This document shows, piece by piece, positions 32,160 through 42,289 of a stretch of DNA of 64,000 bases. Position numbers and translations under genes: made by a program. Each line of letters begins with the position of its first letter. Within the stretch, counting starts at the first letter, position 1. The stretch is from Ariolimax columbianus. Lineage: Eukaryota > Mollusca > Gastropoda > Stylommatophora > Arionidae. The notes under the pieces were generated by a model. It was not told the DNA's origin, did no database searches, and saw only the letters and a program-made list of their open reading frames with translations. The DNA lies in assembly GCA_036924085.1 (NCBI GenBank), contig JAVGWX010000006.1, positions 37,056,445-37,120,444 of the forward strand, read 5' to 3'.

Positions 32160-32790
32160 CGCAGCATCTAGTGTTGTGGGCCCATGGGAACGCCCCAGCG
32201 GTCAGGTTCATCGTCGCCCCAATCGGTCTATGATCCCTTATATCAAGCCAGTACAGTGCTTCTATGTTGGTAACACACTACTGAACACTTTTCGCCCTAT
32301 GGCGAAACTGTGACTGGAAAATGGGCCCATCCACAATGTCAAAACGTGTGTCTACCTAGGAAAGGGAATCAGCAACAACCACAATATTGAAAAGTAGAGA
32401 TCACGCAAGAAAGAGGCAGGTTGGCTAATCTTCAACAGCATTAAACCGATACTACAGCAGATAACGGATGCCATGGCTTACACCTTCAAATGCATGGTTA
32501 TGCCAGCAGTGTTAATGAGTGTGAGGTTTGAAGTATACGCAATCAAACGCATATAAACTCCGTATTACTGAAAGAGCAAGGGTGGAAAAGAGTTCTAAAT
32601 ATCTCCCTTTGAGACAACATCAGAAATACCGACTCTGGGATTTTGTCGAATCTTCGTCAGTACCAAAGTACAGAAGGGCCTGCCATGTAGTCCGCATCGC
32701 TGACGATAGATGGACAAGGAGGGTGTCTTTCTGGTGGTCATACAACCACAACCGCCCATCGGCGAGATGAATCAATGATCTGCATCACGC
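32160..32790 (+). pseudogene. LINE ORF2 C-terminal fragment
   Basis: Broken frames encode YLGKGISNN, KEAGWLIFNSIKPILQQIT and finally RWTRRVSFWWSYNHNRPSAR. The last piece resembles the RWTRRV-WWP--Y-RP-GRPP end of known LINE ORFs. Confidence 0.7.
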
Positions 32791-33004
32791 TTTGGATCAT
32801 CATGTTACTCCAGGGTTAAGGACAGACACGGATTCAAGCATCTTTTGACTACCCGGTATCTGCAAATTTGCCTAATTGAATACCAAGATTAAATCATTCA
32901 AGTATATATATCAGTCAAGAATGCATCCGTTATAACTAAACCACGCAAGCCTTTAATAACAGATATCTGGATTTCGGAGCTAGATAATGACCAAAAATAA
33001 ACAT

Positions 33005-33690
33005 AGAGACAACTGAAGTTTTGACGACTGCAAGAAAAAATATAGAAACAACAATATTCGTACAAAACCAACAGCAACAAGTACAACTGGTGAACCATTT
33101 CACGTATCTGGGTTACATAATATCAGCAGATGGCAAAGACGACACCGAAATCCAAAACAATAACGCATTTCGAATCTTTTGCAAATGTCCCCGGTATTAT
33201 CTTGTACGCAGGTGACAATGGATACAAAAAGAACGATACAAAACACAATATTCCTACCCACATTGTGCTCTCATTGCCAAAATTTAACATATGCAAAGAT
33301 AAAAGAAACATCGAAACAACATAGATGATATGCCTGCACAGAATGATTGGAGAAACAAGAATGGATAGAATCAGAAACGAAGCAATTAGAAGACAAGTAG
33401 TTACAACACCAGTGCTAGATCTCATCAAGATACATCACACCAAATGATTCGGATACGTTACACGTCAAACACCCTTTAGTATCCATCAGAAAGCAATGCT
33501 ATACAGCTACAATGGATACAACGCCAAGGGACGACCACGGAAAAGATGGATAGCAGAAATAACAAACAGCAATGCTCCTCGAGTACGGCGCACATAATAG
33601 GGCCCAGTCAAGATACCTCGCGTAAACCTGACGCTGAAAGACACAACCAGGACAAAAAGCGAATCGAACAAGAAAGAAGAAGATAATGAT
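33005..33690 (+). pseudogene. LINE ORF2 C-terminal fragment (RTE-like)
   Basis: Encodes the thumb (QLVNHFTYLGYIISADGKDD, TEIQN), a scrambled middle, then RMIGETRMDRIRNEAIRRQV, LDLIKIHHTK, FGYVTRQ and GRPRKRWIAEI. Ends in an AAGAAGAAGATAATGATC tail. A 120-base foreign block replaces the middle. Confidence 0.8.
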
Positions 33691-33783
33691 CAAGATTAAT
33701 ATGAACTGATCTTGTTAAAAAAAACATATAGAGGAATGAATTTCAAATTAGAACAGCTACACACATATGGCATTCCACCGCAT

Positions 33784-33845
33784 ATATAATCAATATAATC
33801 AATATAATCAATATAATCAATATAATCAATATAATCAATATTATC
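33784..33845. repeat. 9-bp repeat ATAATCAAT, about 7 copies
   Basis: Perfect except for the last unit. Confidence 0.95.
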
Positions 33846-33944
33846 AATTTTATTCAAACGTTAATGTTACTATTAAAGTCTCCTGCACAATGAAGTACTG
33901 ACTGTAACATGAATCACGGTATAGTACTAGCAGACATTTGTGTT

Positions 33945-34112
33945 CCCTAAGGCGGTGTGCGCTACTATGTTGTGTTTAGTGGCACAGTGTATCCGAGTTG
34001 GATTTGTATCCATTATTGAATGGTTCAACTTCCCACAGGGAATCCGGACACACGCAAATGTGGTTTGTGAGCGTGCCCCTAACCACTAGTCTATCCTGCC
34101 TCCCCCCAACCC
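33945..34112 (-). mobile_element. tRNA-derived SINE family C, decayed
   Basis: CCCTAAGGCGGTGTGCG at the left and GCGTGCCCCTAACCACTAGT at the right match family C in reverse. The middle is shortened and divergent. Confidence 0.7.
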
Positions 34113-34232
34113 CTCCCCGACACCTACACGCAGACTATATTTAAAAGATATTCTAAAATGCCAATAACGTATTTGAAATTTGTATATTTATGGTTGTCCC
34201 ACAAAGGGCGCTGCTGTACGGAACAAAGTGCC

Positions 34233-34602
34233 AGACGTGTTCTAATGAAACCGGACCAAACTCAAGTCCTTCTGTAAACATCGTTGTCCAGCTCTTCACT
34301 GTTGTCTCCGACACACTTTTGTCACCATACATTGCCTGCATTTTGCGATGGATGTCAACTGGTCGACGTCCTTCAGCTGTTGGAAACCGAATCACAGCTC
34401 GCTGATCAACTCTGGACGGATTCCGTATTACACCCACCATGTTTTCAACGGTCTGCCGAGGAAACTATGAGTCGGAGGATAATGAAATTTTGCATATTTG
34501 ACGGTTGGTATGTGCTGTTTACACCAGCAGTGACGTCATCATGCGCATCGTACGAATGATTACTTATTTCAGTAAGGTCCGGTTTAATTTCAACACGCCT
34601 CT
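34233..34602 (-). mobile_element. Internally deleted mariner element with transposase N-terminus
   Basis: Inverted ends are AGACGTGTTCTAATGAAACC at 34233 and, on the minus strand, GAGGCGTGTTGAAATTAAAC at 34602, both followed by CGGACC. On the minus strand from 34440 a frame encodes VDQRAVIRFPTAEGRRPVDI then KMQAMYGDKSVSETTVKSW, the helix-turn-helix DNA-binding domain of Mos1-type mariner transposases. The DDD catalytic domain is deleted. Confidence 0.85.
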
Positions 34603-34639
34603 TATTACATAATATTTTGCAAAATTTTGTGTGTGTTGA

Positions 34640-34790
34640 GGGTCGGGGTTGCAGTTCCCTTCCTCGGTGCCTTTCCTTCCCTAACTGTAAGCGAAGTACT
34701 CACTTACAACCACATCGACTGGAGTGTATTGGTAGTGGGGAGCGAATCAGGTACCTTTGCCGTCTGTAGCTATCACTTTACGCCTCTGCT
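34640..34790. repeat. Dispersed repeat J, copy 1
   Basis: GTACTCACTTACAACCACATCGACT...GGGGAGCGAATCAGGTACCTTTG is weakly repeated at 36965-37110 and 16975-17100. Probably a SINE relic. Confidence 0.4.
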
Positions 34791-34860
34791 CCATAGCCAT
34801 TCAAAAGTAAATATATGTCCACATCATGCTTACGTTTGCAGATTCAACAAAGGTAAACTA

Positions 34861-34875
34861 AGGGGGGGGGGGGGG
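34861..34875. repeat. G homopolymer, 14 bases
   Basis: Uninterrupted G run in an AT-rich setting. Confidence 0.95.
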
Positions 34876-34979
34876 AAGAGGGCACAGGGCCGAACTATCC
34901 ATTGAACAAGGTAGGTAACTCTACCAGGGCCCCGAAGTTCAAAGGGCATCGAATCCGTATTTAGGAACCTCCGTATATT

Positions 34980-35092
34980 ACCGAATTAATCAGCAATGTT
35001 ATCGAATTAATCAGCAATGTTATCGAATTAATCAGCAATGTTATCGAATTAATCAGCAATGTTATCGAATTAATCAGCAATGTTATCAGTCC
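34980..35092. repeat. 21-bp tandem repeat, 5 copies
   Basis: Near-perfect unit CGAATTAATCAGCAATGTTAT. Confidence 0.97.
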
Positions 35093-35719
35093 TATAACTG
35101 AGATCTTTCAACAATCTTCTTGCATCAGCTTATTCCGATGTATTGTGTATTCAGTAGCTGTCTAGACTGGCCAAAGAGCCAGTTGAAACACTCTGCAGGG
35201 CAGACTGGCTGTAGTGCTGCTCAACTGGAGAAAGGGCCAGAAAGCGAGGTGAAGCAGTACTTCTATTAATAGCATGAAGTAAACTGTGTACAAGTCATCG
35301 AGCCTTGAGGTTGTCCCAGTGTTACCATATTGGCTACTTAGTTGGCATATTAAAACAAATGTTGAATCTTTTCAAATCCTTTTCTATAAGAGGGGCTTGC
35401 ACTTCTACCAGGATTGTCAGTTGGCTGGTGAATAGCTGAAGGGCTTCTATATTCTAGTAAGCCGTAGGAAGTTTTAAAATACATACTACGTATTACCGAA
35501 GCCTTTGGCTACCTAGCAACAGACATTAACATGCCTGTTTGAGTATCAGGATTCCATGTTGGCAAAAAAAACAGCGTGAACCTGCCTGAAAGCTAGAAAG
35601 AGGCAGCCCCTCCATCATGCAAATGCGCAACATACCAATCATCTGTTTGTGTACCCACCCAGAAATTGAGAAACCGGACTTACTTTGAAGAGGGTGAACT
35701 GACTCTAATTGAGGACAAC
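35093..35719. other. No recognisable feature
   Basis: Unassigned. A duplicated GGCAGACTGGCTGTAGTGCT-type phrase occurs at 35160-35230. No exon recognised. Confidence 0.4.
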
Positions 35720-36480
35720 GATTTTTAAAATATGGAATGTAAGAAGAATAAACGGAAAGGTGAATAAGCTTATGAAAGAGATAAAGAAATCTAATTAGCT
35801 ATCACAGAAACTCAGAACAAAGGACAGTAGGGCATATATCTTGAGGGTGACATTCTTATCTACAATGGAGTACTTACTACCGACAGAGCCACCGGAGGTG
35901 TGGGCTGTATTGTGTCTAGATGTTAAATGGACTACAAGGGCTGGACATTTGTCTCCGAACGCGTTATGGCACTGCACCTTAAAGATGAGGACACGTTTGT
36001 CGTATTTATTAGAATGATAAGGAAACAAATGTGGAGGTATTGAAAAAGCTAGGGATGAAAAGAGAATTAATTACCGAAATCAGGGTTAGACAGTTACGTT
36101 ACTTTGGTCATATAACATGTTGAAAACCATACTAGAGAGTAGGGTGGAAGGCAGTCGTTCAAGAGGCAGACAAAGTTTTAAGTGGATGGATAACATCAGG
36201 ACACGGACTGGAAAAAGTCTCTCAGATTGCACCATAACGGCAAGAGATAGAGCACACTGGAGAACCATTGCAGCTGATCTTGAAGTGAACTGAAACGTAT
36301 GCCAACGTCGTCCTTGTTTATAGCACGATTGACGAGGAAAAAGCAGATGTCAATCTGAGTTCACTGAACTGCTTAAGTGTTCGATTGTCAATACGAAATG
36401 TTTCTAATTGGAAATTTCAATGCCGGATTTGGAGAATATAATTCCAGATAGGATACATGATTGGGATATTAAGTGAATTT
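35720..36480 (+). mobile_element. LINE endonuclease fragment split by a LINE 3' fragment
   Basis: 35770-36010 encodes endonuclease text (LIAITETQNKGQ-like, LTTDRATGGVGCIVSRC, KGWTFVSERVMALHLKDEDT). 36015-36300 encodes an ORF2 C-terminus (VLKKLGMKRELITEIRVRQL, RYFGHIT, GRQ-type stretch and ARDRAHWRTIAADL). 36316-36480 looks like the rest of an endonuclease (IGNFNAGFGE). The order endonuclease / C-terminus / endonuclease suggests insertion of one LINE into another. Confidence 0.7.
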
Positions 36481-36569
36481 GTTTAAAAAGATAATAGAAG
36501 ACGAATCATAAGATTCTGAGGCGAATAAAACTTGGTCGTCACAAACACAACGTTCTCCCCCAACTGCAT

Positions 36570-36840
36570 ATACATACAATCGAAGTGAGCCGACAAGGGA
36601 GTAACGATCAACTCACACGAATTGACCGTGTCACCATTTTCCGACTGAGAACCCAACACCTTAACAAGCATTCGCAACATACTCCAGAGTGCCAGATATG
36701 TACACGCCCATATGAAACCGTTGATAATAATCTCTTTGATTTCTTCGCGCTCAACAATGTTAGGAAAATACGTCTTCATCCAAAGCCAGATGCATGTCAT
36801 TTTGTGATTAAAAGTAAAGGTTTGTCCCACAGTTATTAGA
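36570..36840 (+). pseudogene. LINE C-terminal zinc-knuckle fragment, second copy
   Basis: The ORF 36585-36839 encodes RIDRVTIFRLRTQHLNKHSQ, CQICTRPYETVDNNLFDFFA and RKIRLHPKPD. Same LINE family as 9430-9665. Confidence 0.8.
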
Positions 36841-36947
36841 ATACTGTCGGGAAAATGAAGCTGTTAGAGACTTCACTAAAGTAAAGGTTTGTCCCACAGT
36901 TGTTAGAATACTGTCGGGAAAATGAAGCTGTTAGAGACTTCAGTATA
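36812..36947. repeat. 67-bp direct duplication
   Basis: AAAGTAAAGGTTTGTCCCAC...GAAGCTGTTAGAGACTTCA occurs twice in tandem with one mismatch, so it is recent. Confidence 0.95.
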
Positions 36948-37835
36948 CTAAGCCACAGTTTGTATGAGGTAGGGTGACCAATTCCTTTCCTCTATGTCTT
37001 TTACTTCCTTAGTCATATGTCAGGTAATCATTTACAAGTGAGTCAACCGGATCGTGACGGTTGTAGGAGTTGAACTGCGTACCTTTACTCACGTTACACT
37101 GCGTTACTTTATACTACGTTAATCAGACGTTGCTTTGTACGCTACTAAACAACCAATAACATATATGTGCATATACTATTATCTGCCACTTTGGATAACT
37201 GCAAGAGTTCAGATTCTGTTGGATCTGTAGCAGGAACAACAATGTCACGAGTCTCAGCCCTTTCCCTTTATCGACTTTTGAAATATATAAGATCGTAGCA
37301 CATAACTGTATTAGTGAAACGACTATAGTGTTAATGTTTATCCATAATAAACGCATTTATGTTCTCTTACATATTTTATAAATAATAAATTTGTTTTGTT
37401 TTCTGAAGGGCACTACCGTTCACAGTTTTACAATTTAAAGTTGCTTTTCGGGAATATTTATCGTCTGCCAGTGTGACTACGATGCAGATAACTTTTTTGC
37501 TGCAGCCCAAGCAATATTTCATGTTTTTTCTTGCATTAGTAGGCTAATGGCTCTGACTGCTGTTGTTCTTGCTCTTTTTGTTCCTCGTTCACGATCAGGC
37601 ATCCAAGGCAATGGCTCCAACAGTCATGTCTGCTGCTGTCTTTGCGATTCGGGTTACGCTGCTGTGTTCTTCGATCGGGGTCTAGTGTCTTCAGCATACA
37701 TTTATCTGACTGCTACCACAGAATTTGACTATCCCCAACCCACCTAAAACACAACAGATCTTTGTTGTGAGAGTTGTCTCCCCCAGGAAAGCTGTCTAAC
37801 AAAGCTTTCGAGCCGTTCCAAGAGAATACTTCGTA
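36948..37835. other. Unassigned; repeat J copy 2 at 36965-37110
   Basis: The plus-strand ORF at 37547-37747 has no recognised motif. The rest shows no feature. Confidence 0.4.
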
Positions 37836-37848
37836 GTTTGGTCCATCG

Positions 37849-38224
37849 GCTGGCTTGGCTTCGTTCTTTCTCAATCTATCGCTACCAAGTCCTGAAAAGG
37901 GACTTTACAAGGAACAGAATGTAGTCTAAAGAACGGAATGCGTTGTGTCGTAGTTTACAGTTTTGCAGCGATATTTGCACCTTTCGATCCGACACATCCG
38001 ACTTCAGAAGGCATTTTTTAGTACCGGATTAGCCTTTTCTCTTTGATATTTTCTCCTTAGCCAGTCTGCTCTGTTGGAGCCTGCTATCCAGGATCACTGC
38101 GTGGAGGTGTAGAAGGGTCTTGGCAACTCTGGTTCGCTGTCCCTGACGCTAGCAAGTAGCTATGGGTCGCTGACTGCTGCATCTCATGCGCTGCTCAGCA
38201 TCTTGATCCTAGATGAAACTACTT
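37849..38224 (-). mobile_element. Family B SINE-like retroposon with perfect 13-bp TSD
   Basis: GTTTGGTCCATCG at 37836-37848 and 38225-38237 brackets a complete 376-base minus-strand copy. It starts TCTAGGATCAAGATGCTGAG and ends CGAAGCCAAGCCAGCC. This defines the ends of family B and shows LINE-type target-primed insertion. No clear tRNA A or B box is seen. Confidence 0.9.
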
Positions 38225-38237
38225 GTTTGGTCCATCG

Positions 38238-39399
38238 ATCGAGAGTCTTGCCGAGGGATGACCTTTACATTTTGGAGCCATGAGCTGAACTTGACTGCTT
38301 AACTAGGGGTTGTGCTACTCCTGCAGGTGTATCAATATGATGGCTCTCCTCTGTATATATTTCCACTAGGGTAGTCCGTACTGCCTGATTGACTGTTGAG
38401 GATACATGCGATCAAGAAGGATTAAGAAGGAAGGAAGTTGACCGCACTGATGGTGATGTGTGCAGGAAACAAAATAGATGTACATAGAGCATGCATCACA
38501 GGAGGAGAATACTGACCAACTGTTGACACGTGAAGGGGACCAAGAAGAAGAAAGGACAGCATTAACAAGAGAAAAGATGAACAAACATCAACTTTTGGAA
38601 GTCTTCCTTCTTCTCTATTTCGCTCCTTACGGAGCATATGGTCACCAATGTAGATGACTCTTTTCAGGAAGCTATCACTAAGCTACTTGTTGTACTCACG
38701 CACTGGTGGTTTTCGTTGTTCACGATCTAGTTTCTAGCCCTATGAACAACTCTCTTTAATCGCGTTTGAGACATCCAAGAGAGTGCAGGAATTCTACTAT
38801 TTCCTTTCCACATTGGGAACCTAGGATCCGCAAGGGACATTTTTGAAAGATGCAGGGAAGAAAAAGTAATCAAGAAAGAAGTCGAGAAGTTGTGGAACTA
38901 CAATAATGGCCATGCTTGAATTCATACAATGGACGTGCTGAGGTGGTGACCATAATGATGACTGTATATAGGTAAGGGAACATTGGGGGTCGATCAATGA
39001 CTGCCTGTTTGGTCTTGACACTGCAATCAATGAACTTGCAATATGCATGCTACAGATTAAAACAAAAAATCGTAGCAAGAGCGGACAGGAGCGACAGAGA
39101 AGATGCAGCAAGAGAATGTACATCCAAGGCCCTATAGCATCACCACTTGCTGAGGGAGTGAGCGATTATGGGTTTTTTCCCTAGCGCAGTGACATCCATA
39201 ATTGATAGAATAGAGCAAAACAAAAACCAGATAAGTAAGCTAGACACTTATAAAACAAAAGCGATTGGGCCTATGACCGAAAGAGATGTGCTTCGCAAAT
39301 GGAGACAAAAATACTTAACAAATAACAGATAACTAACAAAATTAGGAACAAAAGAACAATATATCATTGACTTTTGAAGACACGATGGACCAACACAAA
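38238..39399. other. No recognisable gene
   Basis: Minus-strand ORFs (38366-38637, 38821-39123) lack known motifs. Probably unique non-coding sequence. Confidence 0.4.
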
Positions 39400-41250
39400 G
39401 AATCACATATCAGTAACTGTTTGAGGTACGAGGGACCAACATTAGGTATCACATATCAGTAACTGTTTGAGGTACGAGTGACCAACATTAAGAATCACAT
39501 ATCAGTAACTGTTTGAGGTACGAGTGACCAACATTAAGTATCACATATCAGTAACTGTTTGAGGTACGAGTGACCAACATTAAGTATCACATATCAGTAA
39601 CTGTTTGAGGTACGAGTGACCAACATTAAGTATCACATATCAGTAACTGTTTGAGGTACGAGGGACCAACACAAAGAATCACATATCAGTAACTGTTTGA
39701 GGTACGAGGGACCAACACAAAGAATCACATATCAGTAACTGTTTGAGGTACGAGGGACCAACATTAAGTATCACATATCAGTAACTGTTTGAGGTACGAG
39801 TGACCAACATTAAGTATCACATATCAGTAACTGTTTGAGGTACGAGGGACCAACATTAAGTATCACATATCAGTAACTGTTTGAGGTACGAGTGACCAAC
39901 ATTAAGTATCACATATCAGTAACTGTTTGAGGTACGAGTGACCAACATTAAGTATCACATATCAGTAACTGTTTGAGGTACGAGGGACCAACACAAAGAA
40001 TCACATATCAGTAACTGTTTGAGGTACGAGGGACCAACACAAAGAATCACATATCAGTAACTGTTTGAGGTACGAGGGACCAACATTAAGTATCACATAT
40101 CAGTAACTGTTTGAGGTACGAGTGACCAACATTAAGTATCACATATCAGTAACTGTTTGAGGTACGAGTGACCAACATTAAGTATCACATATCAGTAACT
40201 GTTTGAGGTACGAGGGACCAACACAAAGAATCACATATCAGTAACGGTTTGAGGTACGAGTGACCAACATTAAGTATCACATATCAGTAACTGTTTGAGG
40301 TACGAGTGACCAACATTAAGTATCACATATCAGTAACTGTTTGAGGTACGAGTGACCAACATTAAGTATCACATATCAGTAACTGTTTGAGGTACGAGTG
40401 ACCAACATTAAGTATCACATATCAGTAACTGTTTGAGGTACGAGTGACCAACATTAAGTATCACATATCAGTAACTGTTTGAGGTACGAGTGACCAACAT
40501 TAAGTATCACATATCAGTAACTGTTTGAGGTACGAGTGACCAACATTAAGTATCACATATCAGTAACTGTTTGAGGTACGAGTGACCAACATTAAGTATC
40601 ACATATCAGTAACTGTTTGAGGTACGAGGGACCAACATTAAGTATCACATATCAGTAACTGTTTGAGGTACGAGGGACCAACATTAAGTATCACATATCA
40701 GTAACTGTTTGAGGTACGAGTGACCAACATTAAGTATCACATATCAGTAACTGTATAGGTACGAGTGACCAACATTAAGTATCACATATCAGTAACTGTT
40801 TGAGGTACGAGGGACCAACATTAAGTATCACATATCAGTAACTGTTTGAGGTACGAGGGACCAACATTAAGTATCACATATCAGTAACTGTTTGAGGTAC
40901 GAGGGACCAACATTAAGTATCACATATCAGTAACTGTTTGAGGTACGAGTGACCAACATTAAGTATCACATATCAGTAACTGTTTGAGGTACGAGTGACC
41001 AACATTAAGTATCACATATCAGTCAGTAACTGTTTGAGGTACGAGTAACCAACATTAAGTATCACATCTCAGTAACTGTTTGAGGTACGAGTGACCAACA
41101 TTAAGTATCACATATCAGTCAGTAACTGTTTGAGGTACGAGTGACCAACATTAAGTATCGCATATCAGTCAGTAACTGTTTGAGGTACGAGGGACCAACA
41201 TTAAGTATCACATATCAGTAACTGTTTGAGGTACAAGGGACCAACTTAAC
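39400..41250. repeat. 46-bp satellite, about 40 copies, with higher-order pattern
   Basis: The unit is GTAACTGTTTGAGGTACGAG plus TGACCAACATTAAGTATCAC and ATATCA. Two main variants are TGACCAACATTAAGTATC and GGACCAACACAAAGAATC. The pair of ACAAAGAA units recurs at about 39650, 39960 and 40210 with similar followers, indicating multi-unit amplification. Near 41020-41165 several units carry an extra CAGT. There are no spacers, so it is not a CRISPR. Confidence 0.97.
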
Positions 41251-41309
41251 GTGTATAGAGACATTAAACAATTGAAAAAAACATGAACATCCTATTACTT
41301 GATCAGAAT

Positions 41310-41400
41310 TTAGCAATGTTTCTTTCTCAGGATGTAGCAATGTTTCGTTTCCTGGATTTAACACCGTTTCTTGCCAGCAAGGTGTCAATGTTTCGTGTCT
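41310..41400. repeat. 22-bp satellite, left degenerate remnant
   Basis: TAGCAATGTTTC and GTCAATGTTTCGTGTC units match the main array at 43590-44990. Confidence 0.7.
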
Positions 41401-41429
41401 TCTTGTGTTTCTTTTCTTCGAACTTTTAT

Positions 41430-41785
41430 TCGGCGATCAACTGATGCTATGCTTCTAGCCCTGTGAAGTTCACGATCAACTGATGCTATGCTTCTAGCCC
41501 TGTGAAGTTCACGATCAACTGATGCTATGCTTCTAGCCCTGTGAAGTTCACGATCAACTGATGCTATGCTTCTAGCCCTGTGAAGTTCACGATCAACTGA
41601 TGCTGTGCTTCTAGCCCTGTGAAGTTCACGATCAACTGATGCTATGCTTCTAGCCCTGTGAAGTTCACGATCTACTGATGCTATGCTTCTAGCCCTGTGA
41701 AGTTCACGATCAACTGATGCTATGCTTCTAGCCCTGTGAAGTTCACGATCAACTAATGCTATGCTTCTAGCCCTGTGAAGTTCAG
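41430..41785. repeat. 39-bp satellite made from a LINE 3' end, 9 copies
   Basis: The unit is GATCAACTGATGCTATGCTT plus CTAGCCCTGTGAAGTTCAC. On the minus strand it is the LINE text encoding NFTGLEA-stop plus the terminal CATCAGTTGATC. The related LINE at 45909 has one copy (CGATCAACTGATGCTTCTAG). Period 13 codons gives a spurious repeat ORF (RELHRARSIASVD). Confidence 0.9.
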
Positions 41786-42000
41786 AATGGAGACGGTGCA
41801 CTTCAGGTCTTCACCGGTCCCACACAGATTTTCCAGGATGGTCGCTACCCCTGGGTAGACTGCATCTCTTTGGTCCGCATAAGTAGGGCAGTACTGCAGG
41901 ATATGTTCTGGTGCTTGCTTGGGTGATCCGCAATCACACACGTGGACATCTCTCTTAAACCCATTCTGTGGAGGTGGTCATTGAGTCTGCAATGCGTTTT
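41786..42000 (-). pseudogene. LINE C-terminal zinc-knuckle fragment
   Basis: The minus strand reads CRLNDHLHRMGL, then CDCGSPKQAPEHILQYCPTY and ADQRDAVYPG, ending LKCTVSILNFTGLEA. This is the end of an ORF2 after RNase H. 5'-truncated at about 42000, where 22-bp satellite sequence resumes. Confidence 0.85.
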
Positions 42001-42110
42001 AGGACAACAATTTCCCAAAATGTATCAATGTTTCGAGCATAGAATGTAACCTTGTGTGGAGTCAATAATGTAGCCATGTTTTTTTTCAACAATGTAGCAC
42101 TTCTTAATTC
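42000..42110. repeat. 22-bp satellite, middle remnant
   Basis: ATGTATCAATGTTTCGAGCA and CAACAATGTAGCACTTC are degenerate units between two LINE fragments. Confidence 0.6.
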
Positions 42111-42289
42111 TTAATTCTAGGAACCAACATCATCACAGATGTAACATTCCCATAAGTGCTCCATTCTTTGTCCGAACAGCCAGGCAAAGGTATATATACT
42201 CAGAGTTCCAGTCAGGTGTTGATTTCGTATTCTTCGGATCTTTTCAAACAGACCACACTTTCTGCCCTCTCCCCTAGTCACTTCAAAAT

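Noticed and set aside
38366..39123. Minus-strand ORFs of 71-100 aa
   Set aside because: Low-complexity hydrophobic text with no recognised motif; chance ORFs are expected in this length range.
39400..41250. CRISPR-like regular array
   Set aside because: Units are contiguous with no unique spacers, the setting is eukaryotic, and there are no cas genes.
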